NCBI RefSeq assembly: GCF_031458235.1
Contig: NZ_JAVDYB010000001.1
Location: forward strand, 1,447,001 to 1,511,000
Direction: 5' to 3'
Length of the DNA: 64,000 nucleotides
Source of the DNA: Catenuloplanes atrovinosus
GTDB taxonomy: Bacteria > Actinomycetota > Actinomycetes > Mycobacteriales > Micromonosporaceae
Positions 10,562 to 19,014 of this stretch are shown piece by piece; positions within the stretch are counted from its first letter, which is position 1; the number at the start of each line of letters is the position of its first letter. A program made the translations under genes and the position numbers. Below the pieces are notes generated by a model that saw only the letters and a program-made list of their open reading frames with translations, made no database searches and was not told where the DNA came from.

Positions 10562-10594
10562 GCCTCCATGATTAACACGCCCGGCCGGCGATCG

Positions 10595-10966
10595 TCAGAC
10601 CGCCGGTCCGGCGAGCCCGATCAGGTTTCCCTCCGGGTCGGTGACGTGCGCGACGACCAGGTCGCCACCGGGCGTCCGCTCCGGGCCCATGACCCGGGTG
10701 CCGCCCAGCGCCACCGCCCGCTCCAGCGCGGCCGGGACGTCCGGCACGCCCACGTAGAACAGGCTTCGGGGCGCGTGGTCCGGGCCGCCGCCGATGCCGC
10801 CGGGGATCGGGCCGGGCTCGGTGAAGCCGTACCGCCCCTCGGCGGACACGCCCGGCGCGGTGTCACCACCGACCGCGAACGTCCAGCCGAACAGCGTGCC
10901 GTAGTACTCCCGGAGCTTGCCGGGGTCCCGGCCGATGATCTCGAAGTGCACAACGGGATGCGTCAT
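10595..10966 (-). CDS. VOC/glyoxalase-fold protein
   Basis: A 123-residue single-module vicinal-oxygen-chelate protein (VVHFEIIGRDPGKLREYYGTLFGW ahead of a second half ending VAHVTDPEGNLIGL). The fold carries metal-dependent isomerases, dioxygenases and resistance proteins, so the substrate is unknown. Its divergent neighbour is an HxlR-type regulator, and a perfect dyad lies between them, so the pair is probably a sensor/response unit for a toxic electrophile or aromatic compound (inference). Confidence 0.88.
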   Translation of the reverse strand: MTHPVVHFEIIGRDPGKLREYYGTLFGWTFAVGGDTAPGVSAEGRYGFTEPGPIPGGIGGGPDHAPRSLFYVGVPDVPAALERAVALGGTRVMGPERTPGGDLVVAHVTDPEGNLIGLAGPAV

Positions 10967-10985
10967 GTCCGCGACCGTACCATCG

Positions 10986-11004
10986 TGGTTGCGAAAAACA
11001 ACCA
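10986..11004. promoter_or_regulatory. Candidate HxlR operator
   Basis: TGGTTG (10986-10991), 7 bp, CAACCA (10999-11004) is a perfect 6-bp dyad in the 52-bp gap between the VOC and HxlR genes. HxlR/HypR-type regulators commonly bind sites with GTT...AAC half-sites, which this contains. A -10 box TAGGAT (11007-11012) directly follows, 7 nt before the GTG of the regulator, so binding would block the leaderless transcript of the regulator and probably also the divergent VOC gene. Confidence 0.6.
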
Positions 11005-11018
11005 GTTAGGATCTCGTC

Positions 11019-11633
11019 GTGCCGACCAGCCGCAGCTATCAGGACCCGTGCGGGATCGCCCGCGCGCTCGACGTGGTGGGCGAGCGGTGGGCGCTGCTGG
11101 TCGTCCGCGAGCTGCTGCTCGGCGGTCGCCGCTTCTCCGACCTGCGCCGCGCGCTGCCCCGGGCCAGCTCCAACATGCTGGCCGACCGGCTGCGCGAGCT
11201 GGAGTCGCACGGCGTGGTGCACCGGCCGCGGCCGCCGCTCTACGAACTCACCCCGTGGGGTCGTGACCTGGAGCCGGTGCTGCTGTCGCTGGGCTCCTGG
11301 GCGCTGCGCGAGGTCCCGGTGCCGGACGGGCCGCTGCACCTGAGCGCGGTCTCGATCCTGCTGTTCCTGCGCGGCTCGCTGCGCTCGCCGGTGCCGCTGA
11401 CGCTGCGCGTCGACCTGGACGAGACCCCGTGGACGGTGCGCACCTCCGGCGCCGGCACCGAGGTCGAGCAGGGCGCGCCGGAGACCGCGGACGCCGCGCT
11501 GGCCACCACGCCGCTGATCCTCAACGACCTGGCCGCCGCCGGGTTCGGCGCGGCACTGGACGCGGCGCTCGCGGACGGCCGCGTCACCGCCACCGGCGAT
11601 CTGCCCGCGCTGCGCGGCCTGCGGGTGGCGTGA
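11019..11633 (+). CDS. HxlR-family transcriptional regulator
   Basis: A 204-residue protein. Residues about 1-105 are the HxlR winged helix (CGIARALDVVGERWALLVVRELLLG and FSDLRRALPRASSNMLADRL). The C-terminal 95 residues (LTLRVDLDETPWTVRTSG, ATTPLILNDLAAAGFGAAL) look like the SCP2-like extension found in some actinobacterial HxlR proteins and may bind a hydrophobic ligand. Translation starts at GTG 11019, 7 nt after a TAGGAT -10 box, so the mRNA appears leaderless. It probably regulates itself and the divergent VOC gene. Confidence 0.9.
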   Translation: MPTSRSYQDPCGIARALDVVGERWALLVVRELLLGGRRFSDLRRALPRASSNMLADRLRELESHGVVHRPRPPLYELTPWGRDLEPVLLSLGSWALREVPVPDGPLHLSAVSILLFLRGSLRSPVPLTLRVDLDETPWTVRTSGAGTEVEQGAPETADAALATTPLILNDLAAAGFGAALDAALADGRVTATGDLPALRGLRVA

Positions 11634-11678
11634 CCGGGGCGTCGTTCCCGCCGACGCCCCGGCGACTTCCCCGACGCC

Positions 11679-12893
11679 TCAGGCGATGACCCGCAGCCGT
11701 ACGGTCTGGGGCAGCGCGGCGAGCTGGTTCACCAGGTCCGGCGTGAAGTCGATGCCGATGTCGGTGAGCAGGTAGCCGTACTCGCCCTTGGTGGCCAGCA
11801 GCTGACCCTCCACGTTCACCGCGTGCTCCGCCAGCACCCGGTTGACCTGCGCCAGCACGCCCGGCGTGTTGCGGTGCAGGTAGACCAGCCGGTGCCCCTC
11901 GCCGTGCGGCGGCAGCGCCACGGACGGCAGGTTCACGCTGAGCGTGGTGTTGCCCTCGGTCAGGTAGGTGACCAGCTTGTTCGACACGAACGCGCCGATG
12001 TCCGCCTGCGCCTCCTCGGTGGAGCCGCCGATGTGCGGCGTGAGGATCACGTTCGGCAGGCCGCGCAGCCCGGACTGGAACTCGTCGCCGCGCCCCTTCG
12101 GCTCGACCGGGAAGACGTCCACGGCCGCGCCCGCGATGTGCCCGTTCTCCAGGTGGCGGCGCAGCGCCTCGTGGTCGATCACCATGCCGCGGGACAGGTT
12201 GAGGAAGATGCTGCCCGGCTTCATCCGGGCGAACTGCTCGTCGCCGAAGAAGCCGCTGTTGCCCGGCCGGCCGTCCACGTGGATCGTGACGATGTCGGCC
12301 ACGTCCAGCAGCTCGTTCAGCGTGCTGCATCGGCGCGCGTTGCCCAGCGACAGCTTGTCCGCGCTGTCGTAGAAGTAGACCCGCATGCCCAGCGCCTCGG
12401 CGAGCACGGACAGCTGGGTGCCGATGTTGCCGTACCCGACGATGCCGAGCCGCCGGCCGCGGACCTCGTGGCTGCCGTCGGCCGCCTTGTCCCACACGCC
12501 GGCGTGCATGCCGTTGTTCTTCTCGGTGAGCCGGCGGGTCAGCGCGATGATCTCGGCGAGCGCCAGCTCGACCACGCTGCGCGTGTTGGAGAACGGCGCG
12601 TTGAACACCGCGATGCCGGACTCGGACGCGGCGGCCTGGTCGATCTGGTCCGTGCCGATGCAGAACGCGCCGATCGCGGCCAGGTCCTTCGCCGCGTCGA
12701 TCACGCGCGCGGTCACCCTGGTCTTGGACCGGATGCCGAGCAGCCTGACCCCGTCGATCCGGGAGATGAGCTCCTCCTCGTCGAGCGCGGAGGAGACAGC
12801 CTCGACGACATAGCCCTCGGACTCGAACCGGGCCACCGCGTCGGGGTGGATGTTCTCCAGGAGAAGGACTCGCGCCTTACCGTCGTCGATCAT
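11679..12893 (-). CDS. serA: D-3-phosphoglycerate dehydrogenase
   Basis: A 404-residue D-isomer-specific 2-hydroxyacid dehydrogenase for the first step of serine synthesis. It has the NAD-binding motif GIVGYGNIGTQL, the catalytic region (LNLSRGMVIDHEAL, LTPHIGGSTEEAQ; His with Glu/Arg), and a C-terminal ACT domain (LVYLHRNTPGVLAQVNRVL) expected to bind serine for feedback inhibition. Its length and single ACT domain match the E. coli SerA type rather than the longer mycobacterial type with an extra domain. I start it at ATG 12893 (MIDDGKARVLLLENIHP), with GAGGAACC upstream. It stands alone. Confidence 0.93.
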   Translation of the reverse strand: MIDDGKARVLLLENIHPDAVARFESEGYVVEAVSSALDEEELISRIDGVRLLGIRSKTRVTARVIDAAKDLAAIGAFCIGTDQIDQAAASESGIAVFNAPFSNTRSVVELALAEIIALTRRLTEKNNGMHAGVWDKAADGSHEVRGRRLGIVGYGNIGTQLSVLAEALGMRVYFYDSADKLSLGNARRCSTLNELLDVADIVTIHVDGRPGNSGFFGDEQFARMKPGSIFLNLSRGMVIDHEALRRHLENGHIAGAAVDVFPVEPKGRGDEFQSGLRGLPNVILTPHIGGSTEEAQADIGAFVSNKLVTYLTEGNTTLSVNLPSVALPPHGEGHRLVYLHRNTPGVLAQVNRVLAEHAVNVEGQLLATKGEYGYLLTDIGIDFTPDLVNQLAALPQTVRLRVIA

Positions 12894-13038
12894 CGGGGTT
12901 GGTTCCTCGGTTTCCCTGCTGCGTGGTGCGGTCGACTCCACCTTAGCGAGGCCCGCATGCGGGTTTCCGGCACCGGCCGACCGGGTCCCACATTGCGGCC
13001 CCGGCACATTTGCGTGAGTCGATATAGCGTCGCCTGGT

Positions 13039-13341
13039 ATGCGCAGCGTGCCGGCACTTGTCGCGTCGCTGCTCCCGGTCGCGCCCGCGCCCGCGCCGGC
13101 GGCGCCGCCGGTCACCCGGATCGGTGACACCGAGCCGGACCCGGCCGCGCGGGCACGGTCGCCGGCACCACCGGCGGCCCACGCGTCGCCGTCGGCACCC
13201 CGGCCTGATCGTCGACCCGCCCGGCGTCGACCACGGCGCTCCCGCATCCCCGTCGACGGCGTGCTGTCGATCCTCTACCAGCGCCGCTCCACCGGCACCG
13301 CCCCGTCCGCCATCCGCGTCCTCGACCTCCGCCTCGGCTGA
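13039..13341 (+). pseudogene. Possible decayed exported protein gene
   Basis: An ATG at 13039 opens a signal-peptide-like start (MRSVPALVASLLPVAPAPAPA) followed by VTRIGDTEPDPA, after which the frame turns into an Arg/Pro/Ala run unlike a folded protein. The other two forward frames contain more protein-like stretches in turn (GTVAGTTGGPRVAVGTP near 13155, then LIVDPPGVDHGAPASP near 13209). This suggests a small exported protein disrupted by frameshifts, but the GC richness alone could produce such readings. Low confidence. Confidence 0.2.
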
Positions 13342-13434
13342 CCCCCGGTTCCGCCGACTCCGCCCGACCCGGTGATCAGGCGACGTCCACGGTGTTAGAC
13401 AGAGATGTCACACATGTGGCGAAGGGGGAAAACG

Positions 13435-13899
13435 GTGAGAAAAGGACTCCGCGGGATCATGAGCGCGACGGCGACGTGCGCACTCGGTGCCGCGCTCAAC
13501 GTCGCGGCGACGGCCGCTCCGGCGCGGGCGTCGGTCGCCGAATGCACCAACGGAGCGAACGGCTTCGTGAGCATTCCCTACCACCAGTCCGGGACCGTGC
13601 GCCGCTCCATCCACCTCGGCGCGAACGACCGGGCCCTGATCACGCTGCAATCGGCCACGATCCAGGGCCTGACCCGCGGATACGCCAAGATTTCCGGCAG
13701 TACCCGGGTGGGCGACCAGGTCTGGATGGACTGGACCACGACCGGCGGCAACGGCTGGCTCCAGTGCGGCCCGTGGTACGTACGGTCCGACGGGGCGCCG
13801 AACACCAGCGCCGCTCAGCGCACCGACCCGTCGTCGCAGTGGCTGTTCCGCGCCTGCGGGCTGGTGGACGGCGAGGGCGGCTGCACCGGCTGGTGGTGA
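13435..13899 (+). CDS. Small secreted Cys-containing protein
   Basis: A 154-residue preprotein. MRKGLRGIMSATATCALGAA and following Ala-rich residues ending ARA form a Sec signal peptide. The mature part of about 120 residues has Cys at ECTNGANGF, LQCGPWYV, RACGLVD and GGCTGWW, so two disulfides are likely. The YHQSGTVRRSIHLGANDRALI segment and Trp-rich end suggest a small all-beta extracellular protein. I do not recognise the family. GTG 13435 follows a purine-rich GAAGGGGG; ATG 13405 is in frame upstream. Confidence 0.75.
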   Translation: MRKGLRGIMSATATCALGAALNVAATAAPARASVAECTNGANGFVSIPYHQSGTVRRSIHLGANDRALITLQSATIQGLTRGYAKISGSTRVGDQVWMDWTTTGGNGWLQCGPWYVRSDGAPNTSAAQRTDPSSQWLFRACGLVDGEGGCTGWW

Positions 13900-13918
13900 T
13901 CGCCGCCCGGCCCGGGCG

Positions 13919-14161
13919 TCAGGCGGCGTCGGGGGAGAGGTATCGCTGGGCCCACTCCGGGACGCGCTTGGCCTTCTTGTAGCGGCGCGTGACGCGGACG
14001 CGGGGGGACTCGATGCACTGGCCGCTGATCGACAGCTGCTGGAACTCGCCGTCGTCGAAGACCACGGTGATGTTGTCGGGTGCGATGGTGCGGCCGGGGT
14101 GGTCCGTCTCGACGGCGGGGGCGCCGGTGACGGGGTAGTGGTACTCGTCGGTGGTGCTCAC
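13919..14161 (-). CDS. Small conserved-looking cytoplasmic protein
   Basis: An 80-residue protein (MSTTDEYHYPVTGAPAVETD, later NITVVFDDGEFQQLSISGQC) with good codon-position GC bias and no signal peptide or membrane segment. The central part looks like a short beta-rich domain and the end is basic (RVRVTRRYKKAKRVPEWAQR). Function unknown. It lies between the convergent secreted-protein gene and, upstream, the 3' end of a same-strand membrane-protein gene 47 bp away. Confidence 0.65.
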   Translation of the reverse strand: MSTTDEYHYPVTGAPAVETDHPGRTIAPDNITVVFDDGEFQQLSISGQCIESPRVRVTRRYKKAKRVPEWAQRYLSPDAA

Positions 14162-14208
14162 GTGAGGGGTCTCCCGATCAGTCGAACCAGAGATTCACTC
14201 TACGACCG

Positions 14209-15438
14209 TCACGTGGGTCCTGGCGACGGCATCGGCGCACTCGCCCGGGCGCGCCGCCGCCGGACGAGCGCGGGCAGCCACGGGGACACCGCGACGAGCA
14301 GCGTCAGCGCGAGCAGGGGAGCGCGCCACCAGCCGGAGACCGCGGGTGGCGGCGGGCCGGGGACCGGCGTGGTCCACGGGCGGGCCGTCTTCGACCAGGC
14401 CAGGAAGGCATCGCCGATCGGGAGCAGGCCGAACGCGTACCGCTTGGTGGTGAACGACTCGGCCGGCAGCCCGGCGAACTCGCCGAACGAGGCGAAGCCG
14501 GCGGCCAGCGAGGTGTCGCCGTGGGACTGCGCGGCGCCGAGCGCGACCACGGTGGTGGAGAGGCTGATGCCGAGCGGCAGCGGGCCGGAGTCCACGTCGG
14601 CGGGACCGTCCACGCCGTGCGGATACTCCCGGACCGCGGGGCCGAGCCCGAGCGGGCGGTCCAGGAACAGCGTGCGGAACCGCAGGTACTGCTCGCGGGC
14701 GAAGGCCGGGTCCACGTCGATCAGGAACCGCTGGATGATCGCCTGGGAGGTGCCGCGCGAGCCGGTCCGCACGGGGGCGACCGCGTGCGGCATCAGGCCG
14801 GTCGCGGGGTCGAGCCGCTCGCGGGCCTGGGCGACCCAGCGGGAGACCACCGGCGCGTGCCGGGTGGTGCCGGAGAGCGTGTCGGCCAGGCGCAGCGAGG
14901 CGATCGCGACCGTGGAGTCGCAGGGCCAGGCCTGGCCGGGGTACGCCTCCAGGAACGGCGTGCCGGAGGACCGGAACGCGGCGGCGAGCGCGTCGGAGCC
15001 GGCGGTGAACCGGGCGCGCTCGGCGGGGTCGTCGCGCAGCGTCAGCAGGCCGCCGCGCAGCCAGTTCGTCCAGCCGGCGTAGAAGACGCCGTACGGCGGG
15101 GTGGCGCCCGGGTCGAACGGCGCGCGGCCGGGCGCCGACTCGACCCGCGCGAGCGCCCACGCGGCCTGGTCCGCGGCCTCGGTGACGGCGACGCCGCGCT
15201 GGCCCAGCTCCACCCAGGACAGACCGTAGAGCACGTGCAGGAAGTAGTAGCCCTCCGGGAACAGCGACTGCGCGTGCGTGGCCGCGCCGCCGTCCAGCGC
15301 CTCGCGGATGAAGGCGAGCTGGCGGCGTACCCCCGGCGGCTCCTGATCGTGGCCGTCGGCCAGGGCCGGCAGCGTCAGCCGCGCCGCACCGCCCAGCGCC
15401 AGCAGGGTGAGCAGGGCCGCGAGGACGCGGCGGATCAC
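14209..15438 (-). CDS. Membrane-anchored protein with terpenoid-barrel-like domain
   Basis: A 409-residue protein with an N-terminal hydrophobic helix (MIRRVLAALLTLLALGGAA), a long outside domain and a second membrane helix near residue 370 (APLLALTLLVAVSPWLPALV) with a basic tail. The outside domain has helical motifs such as PYGVFYAGWTNWLRGGLLTL and AYPGQAWPCDSTVAIASL, reminiscent of the (alpha/alpha) barrel of linalool dehydratase-isomerase-like proteins. That resemblance is from memory and no substrate can be named. The GTG start overlaps the stop of the upstream DivIVA-like gene by 4 bp, so they form an operon. Confidence 0.7.
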   Translation of the reverse strand: MIRRVLAALLTLLALGGAARLTLPALADGHDQEPPGVRRQLAFIREALDGGAATHAQSLFPEGYYFLHVLYGLSWVELGQRGVAVTEAADQAAWALARVESAPGRAPFDPGATPPYGVFYAGWTNWLRGGLLTLRDDPAERARFTAGSDALAAAFRSSGTPFLEAYPGQAWPCDSTVAIASLRLADTLSGTTRHAPVVSRWVAQARERLDPATGLMPHAVAPVRTGSRGTSQAIIQRFLIDVDPAFAREQYLRFRTLFLDRPLGLGPAVREYPHGVDGPADVDSGPLPLGISLSTTVVALGAAQSHGDTSLAAGFASFGEFAGLPAESFTTKRYAFGLLPIGDAFLAWSKTARPWTTPVPGPPPPAVSGWWRAPLLALTLLVAVSPWLPALVRRRRARASAPMPSPGPT

Positions 15439-15857
15439 GAGGAGAGGTCGGCCGCGGCGGCGTGCAGGTAGGCGTCGACCGCGGCCCGGTCGAAGCCGCG
15501 CACCACCTCGTGGAACGCGGCGCCGCGCACCTCCGCGGCCACGGCCGCGCGCAGCCCCGGGTCGGCCGAGGCGCGCGCGGCCTCGATCCGGGCGGACAGC
15601 GCTCGCACCTCGCCCATGTCGTATCCGCGCAGCACCACCACGAAGTTCGGCGTGGATCCGGGCGCCGGCGGGACCGGGACGCGCCGGCGCGCCGAGTCGT
15701 CGGGGAGCCGCTTCACCACGTTGCCCAGCGCGATGAACCAGATGAGCGCGACGCCCGCCGAGATCAGGTAGCTCTCCGTGAGCACGGCGAGGCCGTACAT
15801 GACGACGAAACCGGCCAGCAGGCCGACGAGGAGCACAACGATCGGTTTCACGCGCAC
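15435..15857 (-). CDS. Membrane protein with DivIVA-like motifs
   Basis: A 140-residue protein with two hydrophobic helices (residues about 5-25 and 30-48) and a soluble C-terminal part. That part holds two copies of the short DivIVA-type motif, FVVVLRGYDMGEVRAL and FHEVVRGFDRAAVDAYL. In actinobacteria such motifs occur in polar-growth and cell-division proteins, so a membrane-linked role is plausible but not proven. It is translationally coupled (GTGA overlap) to the next gene, suggesting that the two products act together. Confidence 0.75.
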   Translation of the reverse strand: MRVKPIVVLLVGLLAGFVVMYGLAVLTESYLISAGVALIWFIALGNVVKRLPDDSARRRVPVPPAPGSTPNFVVVLRGYDMGEVRALSARIEAARASADPGLRAAVAAEVRGAAFHEVVRGFDRAAVDAYLHAAAADLSS

Positions 15858-15879
15858 CGCGCCAGCCTAGCGGCGCGCG

Positions 15880-16902
15880 TCAATCCGCGAGCAGCGCGCG
15901 CACCCGCGGGATCACCTCGGTGCCGTACAGCTCGATGGACCGGCTCATCGCCTCGTGCGGCAGCGTGCCGTTGGAGTACTTGAGGTCGAAGCGCTGGATG
16001 CCGAGCGCGCGCACGGTCCGGGCGATCTTCTGCGCCACCGTCTCCGGCGAGCCGACGTGCAGCGCGCCCTCCGCGATGTCCGAGTCGAACCGGCGCCGGG
16101 TCATGGGCGGCCAGCCGCGCTCCCGGCCGATCCGGTCCATGATCACACGCAGGTGCGGCCAGAGCGTGTCCGCGGCCTCGGCGTCGGTGTCCGCCACGAA
16201 CCCGGGCGCGTGCACCGCGACCGGCAGCTCCGGCGCGCCCAGCTCGCCCAGCGCGCGGTGGTACAGCTCGACGTAGGGCGCGAACCGGGCCGGCTCGCCA
16301 CCGATGATCGCCAGTACCAGCGGCAGCCGGTGGCTCGCCGCGCGGATCACCGACTCCGGGCTGCCGCCCACGCCGATCCACGTGGTGATCCGCCCGGACT
16401 CGGTCTTCGGGTAGACCTGCTGCTCCGCCAGCCCGGGCCGGACCGAACCCGTCCAGGTCACCGGGCCCTCGTCGAGCAGCCTCACCATCAGGTCCAGCTT
16501 CTCGGAGAACAGCTTCTCGTAGTCGCGCAGCTCGTAGCCGAACAGCGGGAACGACTCGGTGAACGAGCCGCGGCCGAGGACGATCTCGGCGCGCCCGCGC
16601 GACACCGCGTCCAGCGTCGCGAACCGCTCGAACACGCGCACCGGGTCGTCGGAGCTGAGCACGGTCACGGCCGTCCCGAGCCTGATCGTCGAGGTGCGCG
16701 CGGCGATCGCGGCCAGCACGATCTCCGGCGCGGACACCGCGAAGTCGTCCCGATGGTGCTCGCCGACGCCGAACGCGTCCACGCCCACCCGCTCGGCCAG
16801 CACGGCCTGCTCCACCACGTCACGGATGACCTGTGCGTACGGCAACCGTTTCCCGTCCGGACCGACGGTCACGTCGCCGAAGGTGTCCAGCCCGAATTCC
16901 AC
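15880..16902 (-). CDS. Luciferase-like flavin-dependent oxidoreductase
   Basis: A 340-residue member of the bacterial-luciferase/LLM superfamily (TIM barrel; FMN or F420 dependent): MEFGLDTFGDVTVGPDG, GVDAFGVGEHHRDDFAVSAP, IRLGTAVTVLSSDDPVRVFE, ARAEIVLGRGSF-type motifs. The GEHH and TVLSSDDPV segments are typical of the branch with unknown substrates that occurs widely in actinomycetes. The GTG start at 16902 is preceded by GAGGAG. It is divergent from a beta-lactamase-family gene across a 164-bp gap. Confidence 0.9.
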   Translation of the reverse strand: MEFGLDTFGDVTVGPDGKRLPYAQVIRDVVEQAVLAERVGVDAFGVGEHHRDDFAVSAPEIVLAAIAARTSTIRLGTAVTVLSSDDPVRVFERFATLDAVSRGRAEIVLGRGSFTESFPLFGYELRDYEKLFSEKLDLMVRLLDEGPVTWTGSVRPGLAEQQVYPKTESGRITTWIGVGGSPESVIRAASHRLPLVLAIIGGEPARFAPYVELYHRALGELGAPELPVAVHAPGFVADTDAEAADTLWPHLRVIMDRIGRERGWPPMTRRRFDSDIAEGALHVGSPETVAQKIARTVRALGIQRFDLKYSNGTLPHEAMSRSIELYGTEVIPRVRALLAD

Positions 16903-17066
16903 GCTCTGCTCCTCGCTCCGGCCCCTCGGCGGGGCGTCCGGGGCCAGTCAACCGCATCGGCCCCCGGCCGATTCCCGGGACCTGCACATCCAGATCAAAC
17001 GCATGCACCGGTACGAACAGCGCGCGCCGGATACCGTACCGATGCAGGGGTTTTAGGGTTGTGTTC

Positions 17067-18443
17067 ATGTCTCTCGATGTGATCAGGTCGACGCTGGGTG
17101 ACCGTCTCCCCGCCCTGCTGTCCCGCTTCCAGGTGCCCGGCGCGGTGCTGGCGGTGGACGCGGGCGGCGAACGGTTCGCGCTCGCGCACGGCGTGCTCAA
17201 CACGCGGACCGGCGTCGAGGCGACCACCGACGCGCTGTTCCAGGTCGGCTCGATCACCAAGGTCTGGACCACCACGCTGATCATGCAGCTGGCCGACGAG
17301 GGTCTGCTCGAACTGGACACGCCGGTCCGCCACTACCTGCCGGAGCTGCGGCTCGGCGACCCGGACGCGGCGGAGACCGTGACCGTCCGGCAGCTGCTCT
17401 GCCACACCGGCGGCTTCGAGGGCGACCTGTTCACGGACACCGGCCGCGGCGACGACTGCGTGGCCCGGTTCGTCGCCACGCTCGGCGACACGCCGCAGCT
17501 GTTCCCGCCCGGCACCATGCTGTCCTACAACAACGCCGGGTTCGCGGTGCTCGGCCGGGTGGTGGAGGTGCTGCGCGGCCGGCCGTTCGACGTCTGCCTG
17601 CGCGAGTCGCTGGCGGTGCCGCTGGGCGTGACCGCGTTCGCCACCGACGCGTACGAGGCGATCCTGCACCGCACCGCGGTCGGCCACATCCGCCCGTCCG
17701 CGGACGCGCCGCTCGCGCCCGCGCCGGTCTGGTCGCTGCCCCGGTCCAACGCGCCGGCCGGCAGCATGCTGGCGATGAGCGCGGGCGACCTGCTGCTGTT
17801 CGCGCGGATGCACCTGTCCGGCGGCGCCGGCCTGCTCTCGCCGGACGGCGTCAAGGCCATGCAGCAGCGCGCCGCCGACCGTCCGGCGCCCGGCATGCCC
17901 GGCGCCGGCTGGGGACTCGGCTGGGAGATCATGAACGACGCCGGTACGGTCATCGGCCACGACGGCGGCACCATCGGCCAGGCCGCGTTCCTGCGCGTCG
18001 TCCCGGACCGCGACGTGGCCGCGGTGCTGCTCACCAACGGCGGCGACGCGGTCTCGCTCTACCTGTCGCTGCTCCCGCCGCTGCTGCGCGAGCTGACCGG
18101 CATCGCGCTGCCCGCGCCGGCCGAGGTCCCGGCCGACCCCGCGCCGTTCGACGCGGCCCGCTACCTCGGCGTCTACTCCTCCCGCGTCGCCGAGCTCACG
18201 GTCTCGCGGGACGGCGACGGCCGGGTCTGGCTGCACGACGCGCCGAAGGGCATCTTCACCCAGCTCGGCCCGCCCGCCCCGGCCCAGGAACTCGTCCACC
18301 TGACCGGCGACACGCTGATCGTCCGCGACCACCCCGGCCTCGCCCACCCGGTCTACGCCTTCCTCGGCGACGACGGCCACGGACGCTCGCTCTACCTGCA
18401 CGGCGGGCGCGCCACGCGTCGCAGGGCGGTGCGGCAACCATGA
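17067..18443 (+). CDS. Beta-lactamase-family serine hydrolase
   Basis: A 458-residue protein of the class C beta-lactamase/DD-peptidase fold. It has the SxxK motif in QVGSITKVWTTTLIM (SITK), the YxN motif in MLSYNNAGFAVLG and an HDGG motif (GHDGGTIGQAAFLRVV) in place of KTG. A C-terminal beta domain of about 100 residues (YLGVYSSRVAELTVSRDGDG) resembles DUF3471-type tails. No signal peptide is seen. Most such proteins are esterases or peptidases rather than antibiotic-resistance enzymes. TAGGGT (17054-17059) lies 7 nt before the ATG, so it is likely leaderless. Confidence 0.9.
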   Translation: MSLDVIRSTLGDRLPALLSRFQVPGAVLAVDAGGERFALAHGVLNTRTGVEATTDALFQVGSITKVWTTTLIMQLADEGLLELDTPVRHYLPELRLGDPDAAETVTVRQLLCHTGGFEGDLFTDTGRGDDCVARFVATLGDTPQLFPPGTMLSYNNAGFAVLGRVVEVLRGRPFDVCLRESLAVPLGVTAFATDAYEAILHRTAVGHIRPSADAPLAPAPVWSLPRSNAPAGSMLAMSAGDLLLFARMHLSGGAGLLSPDGVKAMQQRAADRPAPGMPGAGWGLGWEIMNDAGTVIGHDGGTIGQAAFLRVVPDRDVAAVLLTNGGDAVSLYLSLLPPLLRELTGIALPAPAEVPADPAPFDAARYLGVYSSRVAELTVSRDGDGRVWLHDAPKGIFTQLGPPAPAQELVHLTGDTLIVRDHPGLAHPVYAFLGDDGHGRSLYLHGGRATRRRAVRQP

Positions 18444-18785
18444 TCAGCCCGGGTACCACACCGCGGGACTGCCGGGAACCGCGCGCACGTCGTAGCCCCA
18501 GCGGCGCAACGTCCCGACGAGCCGTGCGACGCCGGGCGGGTTCGCCGAATGGACGTACACCACGCCGACGTCGAACGGGGCGCCCTCGAAGGCCGCGCGT
18601 TCGAGCACCTCGACGACCGGCCAGCTGGTGTCCGTGCCGCCGAGGTCGTGGTCCAGCCACAGCTCGTCGATGCGGGCGCCGCGGTGCCGCTCCAGCAGCG
18701 CGATGCCCTCCGCGCTGGTCCGGGCGATCAGCGCGGCGCGGTCGTCCGTGAACGACCGCAGGTCGTCGATCAGGAGAGTCAGCAT
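18444..18785 (-). CDS. Cyclic-phosphate processing receiver-domain protein
   Basis: A 113-residue single-domain protein: MLTLLIDDLRSFTDDRAALI, then DELWLDHDLGGTDTSWPVVE and VVYVHSANPPGVARLV. The acidic pair DD and the central DHDLGG match a small receiver-like family called the cyclic-phosphate processing receiver (cREC), predicted to act on 2',3'-cyclic phosphates or nucleotides. The biochemistry is unproven. Its stop codon abuts the stop codon of the convergent serine hydrolase. A short Cys-rich protein gene lies 43 bp upstream on the same strand. Confidence 0.7.
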   Translation of the reverse strand: MLTLLIDDLRSFTDDRAALIARTSAEGIALLERHRGARIDELWLDHDLGGTDTSWPVVEVLERAAFEGAPFDVGVVYVHSANPPGVARLVGTLRRWGYDVRAVPGSPAVWYPG

Positions 18786-18828
18786 GTGCCGGGGGACGAG
18801 ATCCGGGTGCCCGGGGGCACCCGGGGTC

Positions 18829-19014
18829 TCAGATGAGCGTCGCGGCCTGGGTGAGCAGTTCGCCGGTGCGCGGGTCACGGCACAGGTATCGCTGTCCCTC
18901 GTGCATCCAGCCCCAGATGTCGTCCTGGACCAGGGGCTCCTTGCAGTGCAGGCACCGCGGATCGGTCGGCTGCGCGGTCGAGCCACCGGCGCGCACGGAT
19001 GAGGTGGGCGTCAA
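18829..19014 (-). CDS. Small Cys-rich (zinc-ribbon-like) protein
   Basis: A 61-residue protein with CLHCKEPLV and a later LCRDPRTGELL, an incomplete zinc-ribbon pattern (CxxC plus one further Cys and nearby His residues). The middle (DDIWGWMHEGQRYLC) is compact and well conserved in character. It is upstream of, and co-oriented with, the receiver-like gene, separated by 43 bp, so they may be co-transcribed. No specific function is recognised. Confidence 0.65.
   Translation of the reverse strand: MTPTSSVRAGGSTAQPTDPRCLHCKEPLVQDDIWGWMHEGQRYLCRDPRTGELLTQAATLI

Noticed and set aside
17067-18443. Beta-lactamase conferring resistance.
   Set aside because: It has SxxK and YxN but HDGG instead of KTG, a DUF3471-like tail and no signal peptide, which fit an esterase or peptidase.
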